From: Saprospiraceae bacterium
Lineage (GTDB): Bacteria > Bacteroidota > Bacteroidia > Chitinophagales > Saprospiraceae
Assembly: GCA_013360405.1 (NCBI GenBank)
Contig: JABWBR010000043.1
Span: 1-41,293 of the forward strand
Direction of reading: 5' to 3'
DNA: 41,293 bases
The translations under genes and the position numbers were made by a program. Positions 23,781 through 32,425 of the stretch are shown here, in pieces. Position 1 is the stretch's first letter, and every line of letters begins with the position of its first letter. The notes below the pieces were generated by a model. The model saw nothing but the letters and a program-made list of their open reading frames with translations. It did no database searches and was not told the DNA's origin.

Positions 23781-26700
23781 TTACCTCAAAATAACCATAT
23801 GCTTCGTATCCGAAAAATCTTTGGTCCTCAAGGTGTAAGTATACACGCCGGGAGCAAGCGATTCGGTAAGCCATTGTACATCGTTGCGACCTTTGCTGAA
23901 GGAATCTTCCGTGCGGCGAATCAGTTGACCCAGTTGGTCGTGTACCAGCAATTCGGCCTGCATATCTTCGGGCAGGTCAAAGCTGATGGTAGTAAGGCCC
24001 TTGAAGGGGTTGGGCACGTTTTGGTACAACTTGTAGTTCGCAGCAGTAATTGCTGGATCAGATTCAAAAGCAAGGGTGATATTCAATCGATCGGCAGCCG
24101 TGTTATGAGCTTCCGTGCGCATGTTTTCACTGCGGATATCGAGCAATCCTTCCAGATTTTCAATATCGTTGAGGGCCCGGAAACTAACTGTAAACAACTG
24201 TTCGGTACTATTAGCCGACACCCCTTGTCCGTCAACGCTAAACCAGCTCAGGCGCAGGATGCCGTCTGCCGACTCGCGGTCGCCGGCAGCTACGGTAGCG
24301 AACTCGGTTTTCCCCGTTTTTTCGAAGCCGTCAAATTGCAGTTGTGAAGCGTCGAACCACAAGCCCATCTGGTAGCTGACGATATCTTCGAAGTTGCGTG
24401 CCCGGAAGGTCAATTCTACGGTTTCACCGGCTTTTACACTTCGGTTAGCGGTGACTAATTCGAGTACGCCATTGCCGCGTTCGTCGATGTCGTCTTCGCC
24501 TTGCAGCATATTGGGATTGGCCTGGCCGAGAATATCACCGATTTTTACCCCAACAAAATCTGCAAGCGTATCGTGCATCACCATCATCTGGTCCATTTCC
24601 GGGTATGGGAATACGTTATATGCGTCGAAGTTGACGGGCATATTGCCGCCTTCGGCCACAAATACCCAGGAGGGACACTGCAGGAAGTCGTCGGTGGCGC
24701 CGATAATCAATTGCTGGATGATGAACAAATCGAGCGTAGTAAAGGCGCCGTTGCAGTTGGCATCGCCTGCGATAACCTGGTAAGGCGAATAAATCTGCGG
24801 TGGCTGCATACCCAAAATAAAGCGTTGACCGATAAAGAGGGCGTAGGTCGACAGCCCATTTTCGGGCATGGTATCCCTGGCTGCGGTTATGTCGTACATT
24901 TCGCCAAGCGGCAGATCGGGCAACAAGTAATGTCCGTTCTGGTCGGTATACTCCTGGGCGGTGATCGAAGAAGCTCCGCTTGCCGTCACCAGCGCGTTGG
25001 GAATGCCTGCTCCCCAGAAGGTAGCCACTTCGCCTTGTACCGAACCGATAAAATTGATGGTAACCGTACCTTCTATGGTCAGATAGGCCAAGGTAGTTGG
25101 AATACCGTTTACAATACTACCCACTTCGATAGCCAGCGGCGCATTAACCAGTGTAATGTCGGTTGAAGTACCTGGGTTGCCGGTCAGTTGCACCTGCAAG
25201 TAGAACAGGATCTGGCCGTCGGTGACGGGAATGCCCTGTCCTGTATTATCGTAGTAGGTAAACGTATTATTCACCGGGCTGAATTGCGGAAGGATGGCCC
25301 CTGCGCTTACGCCAACGATATCGGCAATAAGTGGGTTTTCAATATTCAGCGAGCCGGCCAGCGACACCAATAAATCGCAGTTAGTGATCGTCACAGGCAC
25401 ATTCACAATAGACCCCGGAGTGCCGCTGACTTCACCCACGTCCAGAATAACCACACTGGGGGGCGCCTGAATCGTAACCGTGTGGCATTCGGTATCAGTA
25501 CCGCAGGAATTCGTAACCGTGAGACAAACCTGGTAAACGCCGGGAGACTGGTAGGTATGCGACGGATTTGTCTGTGTAGAGGTACCGCCATCGCCAAAAT
25601 TCCACGAATAAGTACCTTGAGAAGAAATATTGGTGAAGCTTGCCGTCATCATATTATTAGCCGTACTGAATCCGGCCACCGGTCCTTGCGAATCGGCATT
25701 AACCTGGGCGGAGCGCACCGCGCTGCAGTTGCCCGAGTCGGTGATCGTGATACTATATGCGCCTGGGTTCAGGTCGCCTATCAAATAGTTCGAAGAAGAC
25801 GTAGAAGCGCTTCCCGACTCGGGGCCGGTCCAGGTGATTGAGTACGGTGTTATACCGCCACCGATGGTGAGCATGATAGCGCCGTTCTGATTGCAGTTGC
25901 CATTCATTGGCGTAGCCAGCGCACTCAGGTTGGTGGGCGAATTGAGGATTTGCGTGCTGCCCGTCTCCGTACAACCGTTGATATCCGTAATGGTAATGCC
26001 GTAGATACCGGTAGGCAGGCCGCTGATGGTATAGCTCGTATTATTGGTTGTAAACGAGCCGCTTGCGTTTACACTACTCCAATTAAGCGTATATGCGGGG
26101 GTGCCGCCGGTAATATTCACCTGAATAGCGCCTTGCTGGCCGCAGCCGCCATTGATAGCTGTGTACGTAGCGCCGAGGTTATCCACTACGGTGAACACTG
26201 TTACCCACTCCATATACATGCAGCCGTTTACATCCGTAATAGTGACTTTGTATTCACCTCCGGGTAGATCGGGAATATCGTAGAATATGGCATTTACCGT
26301 AGTTGAACCCGATACGGGGCCGACCCAGGTTACTGTATACGGCGGAGTGCCGTTGAGAAAATCTATCCATATAGCTCCCAACTCGCCGCACCCCCCATAG
26401 GTAGCCATAATACTTACCTGCAGGTCGCCACCGGCATTGTTGATGACCACCACTTCCGTATCGGTACAGTTATTGGCGTCTTTTACCGTCACGGTATACG
26501 TGCCGCTGGGCAGGTTATTAATATTATAAAAATAGTCGTTTGTAGTAACCATACCCGACACGGGGCCGGTCCACATGACCATAAAGCCCGGCGTGCCGCC
26601 GGTAATACCGACATGGATCGAGCCAGGTTGGCCGCAATCGCCGTTTATCGGCACAGCAGTAATACTCAGGTTGCCGCTGTTATTGTTTAATACCACGGTT

Positions 26701-29700
26701 ACCGTATCCGTACAGCCGTAAATGTCAGTCACAGTAACCACATAGGTGCCGCTGGGCAAGTTGGGAATACTGTACCCATTGATATTGATGGTTACTGAGC
26801 CCGATACGGGGCCGGACCAGGTTAGCACAAAAGGTGCGGCGCCTCCGTTGATATCCACCCAAAGCGAGCCGTTTTGATTGCAGTTGCCGGGAACGGGGGT
26901 TACCACCAGGTCTATCGAGCCGATGTTGTTATTAACTACCACCGTTTCTGTTTCTGCGCAGCCGTTCACATCAATTAATACAATCGTATAAGTGCCGCTG
27001 GGCAGGTTCTGGATAGTATAAGCATTACCGCTTACCGTGGTTGAACCCGAAACCGGGCCGCTCCAACTCAGGCTGTAGTTGGGTGTGCCGCCTGTTATAC
27101 TAATGCCTATTGACCCTGTAGACCCGCAGAGCCCGTTATTGGGTGTAGCAGTAAAAATATTGATCGGCGCCGGATACACAATAATGATCACCGTGTCCAT
27201 GCAACCGTAAATATCCGTCACCTTAATAGTATACGTTCCCGGCGGTAAATCCGGGATTTCGTATGCATTGCCGGGAATAGTGACCATGCCGTTGACGGTG
27301 CCCGTCCACATGATGACATACGGGCCTGTGCCGCCTACTATGTCGATCCAAATCGTATTATACTGCCCGCATTCATTATAAATCAGCGAGGCTTGCAAAT
27401 CGACGGGACTGTTATACACAATCGTAACGGTTTCCGTTTCTGCACAGCCGTTGGCATCAACCAGGGTTAAGGTATAAACGCCGGCCGGCAGGTTAGGAAT
27501 AGTATAAGTGAGCCCGGCTATCGTGGTCGACCCGCTAACTGGGCCCGTCCAGGTTAATGTGTAGTTGGAAGTACCCGCCGTAATATTGACGTTGATAGAG
27601 CCTAATGCCCCGCATAGGCCGCTACCGGGCGAAGCGGTAAACAGGTTGATCGGCGCAGGGTAAACGATAATGACCACGGTATCCATACACCCGTATATGT
27701 CGGTAACTTTGATCGTGTATGTACCTGGCGGTAAATCCGGGATTTCATAAGCATTGCCGGGAATAGTGACCATGCCGTTTACGGTGCCCGTCCACATGAT
27801 GACATAGGGGCCTGTGCCACCAATGATATCTATCCAGATGGTATTGTATTGCCCGCATTCGTTGTAAATCAGCGAAGCTTGCAGGTCGATATTGCCCTGG
27901 CTATTATTAAGCGTTATGACAATTGTATCTGAGCAGCCATTGGCATCCGTTACTACGATGGTGTACGTGCCACTAGGCAGGTTGGGAATATTGTAAAAGA
28001 AATTAGACGTTGTAGCCGATCCTGAAACGGGGCCGGTCCATGTAACAGTAAAATTGGGCGTACCGTTATTTATGCCAATATGAATATATCCGAATTGATT
28101 GCAGTTGCCGGGGCTTGGCGCACCGACAATATCAATGCTGCCGGAGCTATAAGGCAACGTGACCACTACCACGTCGCTACAACCGTTGGCGCTGGTCACC
28201 GTTATGGTGTAAGTACCTGCCGGTAGGTTAGCAATATTATAGCCGTTGGCATTTGTGGAAGCAGAACCGTTGACAGGGCCTGTCCAGGTAATGATGTAGG
28301 GTGCAATGCCGCCAAAGAAGTCAAGCCAGATCGCTCCGTTCTGACCGCATACGGCCGGCTCCGGCGCTGCTATGACATTGAGATAACCGGTATTGACAAG
28401 CGTTACGGTTATAGTTTTCGTACAACCATTGGCGCTCGTGACTGTAATGGTGTAAGTGCCCGCGGGCAGGTTGCCGATATTGTAGCCGTTGGAGGCCGAA
28501 GTCGCATTGCCGTTCACCGGGCCGGTCCATACAATTGTATATGGCGCAACCCCATTAAAGAAGTCGAGCCAGATGGCCCCATTCTGACCGCAAACAGCAG
28601 GCTCCGGAGCCGCTATTACATTGAGGTTGCTCGAAGTGGTCACAACTACCGTCGTCGTTTTTGAGCAGCCGTTGACATCTACCACTGTAACCGTATAACT
28701 GCCTGCCGGTAAATTGGGTATGTTCAGGCTGTAGGCAAAAGTCGTTGTGCTGCCGTTAACGGGGCCGGTCCAACTCACGGAAAATGGCGCCGTGCCATTG
28801 TTCATCCCCACCCAGATGGACCCTGGCTGGTTACATATACCCGGATTAGGCGTTACCGTAGTAGAGAGATAACCTCCCGAGTTATTGACATACACCGTAG
28901 TTTGAGCCATACACCAGTTGCCGTCTTCTACCTTGATCAGGTAAGTACCATTGGGCAAGTTGGGAATGGTATAAGTTGAGTTATTAGTAACCACATTGCC
29001 GGTAACCGGGCCCGTCCAGGTAATAGTATACGGTGGAGAGCCGTTAGAGATTCCCACTACAATAGACCCGTATTGGCCGCACACACCATTATTTACAACC
29101 GCATTTATTGACAAATTACCTCCCGGGATAGTAACGACCGTGGTATAAGAACACCAGTTGTTATCCTCAATCGTCACGGTATAAGTACCGGCCGGCAGGT
29201 TGATAATATTGAAATTATTGCTATAGGTTACCGTACTGCCGCTTACGGGGCCCTGCAATACCACGGTATAGGGCGCTGATCCGTAATGGGTTACCACGTG
29301 AATAGAACCGGATTGGCCGCAGGTGGCGCCGTTGGCTGTCGCCGTAAAATAGAAATTACCGCCTCCGGAGTTAATCGTAGCCTGGTGTGAAGAAGAACAC
29401 CCGGCCGCATTGGCAATTTGTACCGTATAGGTGCCTGCCGGCAGGTTATTAATATTAAAGTTGGTACTGCTTGTATTAAGCGTAGTGTTTACCGGTCCCG
29501 AAACATATACCGTAAAAGGACCGACGCTATTGGATATGACCACGTGTAGAGAACCCGACATTCCGCATACGGCATTCACCGGGGTTAGGGTAAAATAGAG
29601 ATTACCCAGGCTGCCTACCGTTACTACTTCCGTATCCGAACAACCGTTAGCGTCTATTTTGGTAATAGTATAGGCGCCGGCGGGCAGGTTGGAAATCGTA

Positions 29701-32090
29701 CAGTTGTTACTATAAGTGGTAAAACTACCCGAGACGGGGCCGCTGAAATACACGAGGTAAGCCGCTGTGCCCCCTGATGAAATAAGCGTAATACTGCCGT
29801 TACTTTGGCCGCATGAGGAAGGCGTAGAGGTTACGCTGGTGAGGTTAAAATTGCAGGCCGTACTACAGTTGACCGTTAGGTTATAATTGCTGGTAGCCCC
29901 GTTATAGCCATCTACAACGACATAGTAAGTGCCTGCCGGTAGATAAGTTGAAATTTGTTCGTTACTGTTCCCCGGGTTTTGGCTAAAGGTGACGCAATCG
30001 CCGCGGTCGCAGGAGCGCAACAGGAACAATTCGAGGTTGGCAGATAACCCGGTCAGGTTGATGGTCACAGGGCCTGCGCTGGTGGTAGTAAAATAGTGCA
30101 CCACCTCGGGACCGTTATTTTCTACGTTGTAAATATTATTGTCACAACCATAGAGCGACACATCATCGTTGCCGTTGCTGTTATTATAGCTAAAGGACTG
30201 GCCACAGGTAAGACTAATAGCATCGCCACAGTATAGATAGCCACAGTTTACTTCCAGGCGGTATTCGCCCTGCCAGTTGGCATTTTTAGCATCTACGACA
30301 ATATAGTAAACGCCTATTGGGGCATCTTCCAGCACAATGCCCTCATTATTGGTTTGGTTGTTGCTGGTCGTACTCGATCGCAGACAAGTGACCTGGCTGC
30401 AATTGCCGCTGAGCAGGAAGATATCGAGGTTGAGGCCCGGAGTCATAATTTCCAGGCCTATTTGGAGGTCTCCGACTGTAGTTTTATTCAACACATACAC
30501 CCTGTCGGGCCCTAGATAAGTCGAAGCCGAGCAGCCTGGGTAGGCATTGATATTATTGCCCGCGCCCGCCGTGGTTTCATACGCCAGAAAATCGCCGCAC
30601 TGGATGGGCACGGCTTCGTTACACCAGGGTGAAGATTGCCCGCAAACGCCAGGCGTATAACTCATAACGCCCGCCGCATCGGCCTGACATGAATTGATAT
30701 AAGTCACTCCGTTACACCCGCACACGGGGTCGTAAACCGACGTACAAATGGCATTGGGATTCATCTGCGCAGGGTCCACGCAGGTAATATTACAAGTGCC
30801 CGGCGTATAATACACTATACCGTTGGCTTCCGCTACGCATGCATTTGTATAAGTTACCCCATTACAGCCGCACACCGGTTCGTATGTCTGGAGGCAGTTG
30901 TTGGTAATTACACCGGTTGTAGCATCGAGCGAAGTATTGCCGCTTGTGATCACGTAAATCGGATCGTAGCAAGTCGTATTTGTATTACAAGGCCCGTTGA
31001 CATAGCTCACTACCCCGGCGGCCTCTGCCTCGCAAGAATTTAGATAAGTGACTCCATTACAGCCACATACGGGTTGATAAACCGTAGGACAGACCGCATT
31101 AGGGTTCATTTCGGCGGGGTTAACGCATCCTACATAGCATACCCCGGGCGTATAGTCCGTGATGCCTGCTGCCTCGGCATAACATGAGTTCAAAAATGTA
31201 GTCCCGTTACTCCCGCAAACGGGTTCCACCACGGGAGGGCAAAACGTTTGCGGGCTACTTGCACTGCTTATTACTACGCGAGCCTGACTATTGGCCACGC
31301 GTGTGGTTTGGAGATTTTTATCTACCAGATAGATATTGCCGACCTTGAAGAGAATCGTATCAGAAACCACCCCTTGGGGCAATTGGCCGGCAAAAATAGA
31401 CACCTTACCTATATTGCCATATCCGCTCACTTCGCTCAGATCGGTACGGGTAAGTGCAATACCTGCCACACCGGCTTGTGGATTGCTAACGGCCAAATGG
31501 TGGAGCGAGCCCTGCGGGGCAGTCCACCCCCCTGATTCAGGCAGAAAAAGGAAAGTATTGCCCACCACAAGTTGGCTGGAATATTCGAGCGTAAAGGCAA
31601 CACCATAAAAGTTAGATATGGGAAAGTCGCTATCGCCCAATGAAAAGGTAAGCGTGATTTCCTGACCCGGTGCAACCACACTCGCGTTGGCTATTACTCC
31701 CAAGGTCGGGTCAAAACCCGGTTCTCCGATATCAAAGTCTTCATCGTTTACCGCACCGTGGGTTTTGCCGTAGTTTTCCACAATAGCATTATCCATGTCG
31801 GCGTCATTGATGATGCCGTCGCCATTGCAGTCGGCATAGGCATAGTTGATATTGCCGGGAAATTGTTGCAACCAGGGCGGCGGCATTTGATGAGCTTGCC
31901 AGGCCGTGCTCACGTTATTTCGGGGAGAACCCAGACTGCCATAGGCTACCCCCCAATACAGGAGGTCGATGCCATTGACTTTGCCGTTGTTATTCGCGTC
32001 TCCGGGCCAGATGCTTTGTCCATTCACAGGGATGCTTACTACTACAATAAGCGAAATCAAAAGTAAACCAATAGTAGTAGTTGGTTTCAT
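23781..32090 (-). CDS. Giant T9SS-secreted protein with cohesin-like, dockerin-like, Kazal-like, PPC, SprB-like and PKD modules
   Basis: A 2769-residue surface protein (from the ATG at 32090; the frame extends to 32129 but the signal peptide starts at MKPTTTIGLL). Layout by window position: two EF-hand/dockerin-like loops (D-A-N-N-N-G, about 31980; D-C-N-G-D-G, about 31820); cohesin-like domain (31260-31700); four Kazal-like cysteine modules, PVCGxNGxTYxNxC (30640-31245); two PPC domains (29860-30630); 17 SprB-like repeats of about 82 residues (25700-29870); a PKD domain (25465-25695); cohesin-like (25060-25465); carboxypeptidase-like and dockerin (24690-25060); cohesin-like (24060-24480); sorting domain ending MVILR. 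Probably an adhesin or scaffold. Its own repeats are degenerate at DNA level. Confidence 0.85.
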   Translation of the reverse strand: MKPTTTIGLLLISLIVVVSIPVNGQSIWPGDANNNGKVNGIDLLYWGVAYGSLGSPRNNVSTAWQAHQMPPPWLQQFPGNINYAYADCNGDGIINDADMDNAIVENYGKTHGAVNDEDFDIGEPGFDPTLGVIANASVVAPGQEITLTFSLGDSDFPISNFYGVAFTLEYSSQLVVGNTFLFLPESGGWTAPQGSLHHLAVSNPQAGVAGIALTRTDLSEVSGYGNIGKVSIFAGQLPQGVVSDTILFKVGNIYLVDKNLQTTRVANSQARVVISSASSPQTFCPPVVEPVCGSNGTTFLNSCYAEAAGITDYTPGVCYVGCVNPAEMNPNAVCPTVYQPVCGCNGVTYLNSCEAEAAGVVSYVNGPCNTNTTCYDPIYVITSGNTSLDATTGVITNNCLQTYEPVCGCNGVTYTNACVAEANGIVYYTPGTCNITCVDPAQMNPNAICTSVYDPVCGCNGVTYINSCQADAAGVMSYTPGVCGQSSPWCNEAVPIQCGDFLAYETTAGAGNNINAYPGCSASTYLGPDRVYVLNKTTVGDLQIGLEIMTPGLNLDIFLLSGNCSQVTCLRSSTTSNNQTNNEGIVLEDAPIGVYYIVVDAKNANWQGEYRLEVNCGYLYCGDAISLTCGQSFSYNNSNGNDDVSLYGCDNNIYNVENNGPEVVHYFTTTSAGPVTINLTGLSANLELFLLRSCDRGDCVTFSQNPGNSNEQISTYLPAGTYYVVVDGYNGATSNYNLTVNCSTACNFNLTSVTSTPSSCGQSNGSITLISSGGTAAYLVYFSGPVSGSFTTYSNNCTISNLPAGAYTITKIDANGCSDTEVVTVGSLGNLYFTLTPVNAVCGMSGSLHVVISNSVGPFTVYVSGPVNTTLNTSSTNFNINNLPAGTYTVQIANAAGCSSSHQATINSGGGNFYFTATANGATCGQSGSIHVVTHYGSAPYTVVLQGPVSGSTVTYSNNFNIINLPAGTYTVTIEDNNWCSYTTVVTIPGGNLSINAVVNNGVCGQYGSIVVGISNGSPPYTITWTGPVTGNVVTNNSTYTIPNLPNGTYLIKVEDGNWCMAQTTVYVNNSGGYLSTTVTPNPGICNQPGSIWVGMNNGTAPFSVSWTGPVNGSTTTFAYSLNIPNLPAGSYTVTVVDVNGCSKTTTVVVTTSSNLNVIAAPEPAVCGQNGAIWLDFFNGVAPYTIVWTGPVNGNATSASNGYNIGNLPAGTYTITVTSANGCTKTITVTLVNTGYLNVIAAPEPAVCGQNGAIWLDFFGGIAPYIITWTGPVNGSASTNANGYNIANLPAGTYTITVTSANGCSDVVVVTLPYSSGSIDIVGAPSPGNCNQFGYIHIGINNGTPNFTVTWTGPVSGSATTSNFFYNIPNLPSGTYTIVVTDANGCSDTIVITLNNSQGNIDLQASLIYNECGQYNTIWIDIIGGTGPYVIMWTGTVNGMVTIPGNAYEIPDLPPGTYTIKVTDIYGCMDTVVIIVYPAPINLFTASPGSGLCGALGSINVNITAGTSNYTLTWTGPVSGSTTIAGLTYTIPNLPAGVYTLTLVDANGCAETETVTIVYNSPVDLQASLIYNECGQYNTIWIDIVGGTGPYVIMWTGTVNGMVTIPGNAYEIPDLPPGTYTIKVTDIYGCMDTVIIIVYPAPINIFTATPNNGLCGSTGSIGISITGGTPNYSLSWSGPVSGSTTVSGNAYTIQNLPSGTYTIVLIDVNGCAETETVVVNNNIGSIDLVVTPVPGNCNQNGSLWVDINGGAAPFVLTWSGPVSGSVTININGYSIPNLPSGTYVVTVTDIYGCTDTVTVVLNNNSGNLSITAVPINGDCGQPGSIHVGITGGTPGFMVMWTGPVSGMVTTNDYFYNINNLPSGTYTVTVKDANNCTDTEVVVINNAGGDLQVSIMATYGGCGELGAIWIDFLNGTPPYTVTWVGPVSGSTTVNAIFYDIPDLPGGEYKVTITDVNGCMYMEWVTVFTVVDNLGATYTAINGGCGQQGAIQVNITGGTPAYTLNWSSVNASGSFTTNNTSYTISGLPTGIYGITITDINGCTETGSTQILNSPTNLSALATPMNGNCNQNGAIMLTIGGGITPYSITWTGPESGSASTSSSNYLIGDLNPGAYSITITDSGNCSAVRSAQVNADSQGPVAGFSTANNMMTASFTNISSQGTYSWNFGDGGTSTQTNPSHTYQSPGVYQVCLTVTNSCGTDTECHTVTIQAPPSVVILDVGEVSGTPGSIVNVPVTITNCDLLVSLAGSLNIENPLIADIVGVSAGAILPQFSPVNNTFTYYDNTGQGIPVTDGQILFYLQVQLTGNPGTSTDITLVNAPLAIEVGSIVNGIPTTLAYLTIEGTVTINFIGSVQGEVATFWGAGIPNALVTASGASSITAQEYTDQNGHYLLPDLPLGEMYDITAARDTMPENGLSTYALFIGQRFILGMQPPQIYSPYQVIAGDANCNGAFTTLDLFIIQQLIIGATDDFLQCPSWVFVAEGGNMPVNFDAYNVFPYPEMDQMMVMHDTLADFVGVKIGDILGQANPNMLQGEDDIDERGNGVLELVTANRSVKAGETVELTFRARNFEDIVSYQMGLWFDASQLQFDGFEKTGKTEFATVAAGDRESADGILRLSWFSVDGQGVSANSTEQLFTVSFRALNDIENLEGLLDIRSENMRTEAHNTAADRLNITLAFESDPAITAANYKLYQNVPNPFKGLTTISFDLPEDMQAELLVHDQLGQLIRRTEDSFSKGRNDVQWLTESLAPGVYTYTLRTKDFSDTKHMVILR
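25700..29870 (-). repeat. Seventeen SprB-like protein repeats
   Basis: The coding region repeats every 240-250 bases, each unit carrying C-(G/N)-Q-x-G-(S/A)-I near its start, then W-(T/S)-G-P-V-x-G and N-L-P-x-G-T-Y-x-(V/I). Two pairs of units are nearly identical as protein: those at about 27160-27410 and 27640-27890, and the two carrying the block LNVIAAPEPAVCGQNGAI at about 28320-28390 and 28560-28635. Confidence 0.8.
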
Positions 32091-32425
32091 AGTTTTGAAT
32101 TTAGGATTATGAGCTTTTTCAAAAATCATTGCTGTTAAAAACTGATTATTATACGTACGGCCCTCTTGAAAACAAGCCGGCTTATAGTGCCAAATGTCAG
32201 TTTGTGAACTATTTGTATGGGTAGCAAAGGTGTAAAAGGCGATTGCATCTCAACGTAGCAATCGGCATATTAGTGGGGTAACATACCTTTTTTGTTAGAG
32301 TACATCGCATCAATAAAGATGCGAAAAGAAGGGGAAATGTACCTTTCACAAGGAAAAGCGGGGTAAAATTAGCAATAAACGGCAAATATCACAATCCTTT
32401 TTTTTCAATACGCCAATTCTTTTTC
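32091..32425. other. Gene-free stretch upstream of the giant gene
   Basis: 335 bases between the giant gene start and the stop of the cyclase gene. I see no credible ORF and no good TAnnTTTG promoter box on the minus strand. A small perfect inverted repeat, TCGCATC/GATGCGA (32305-32311 with 32318-32324, 6-base loop), sits in the middle; it has no T-run, so I do not call it a terminator. Confidence 0.5.

Noticed and set aside
32305-32324. Terminator for the cyclase gene
   Set aside because: A 7-base stem with no T-run on either strand and about 100 bases away from the stop codon; kept only as a note under the gene-free stretch.
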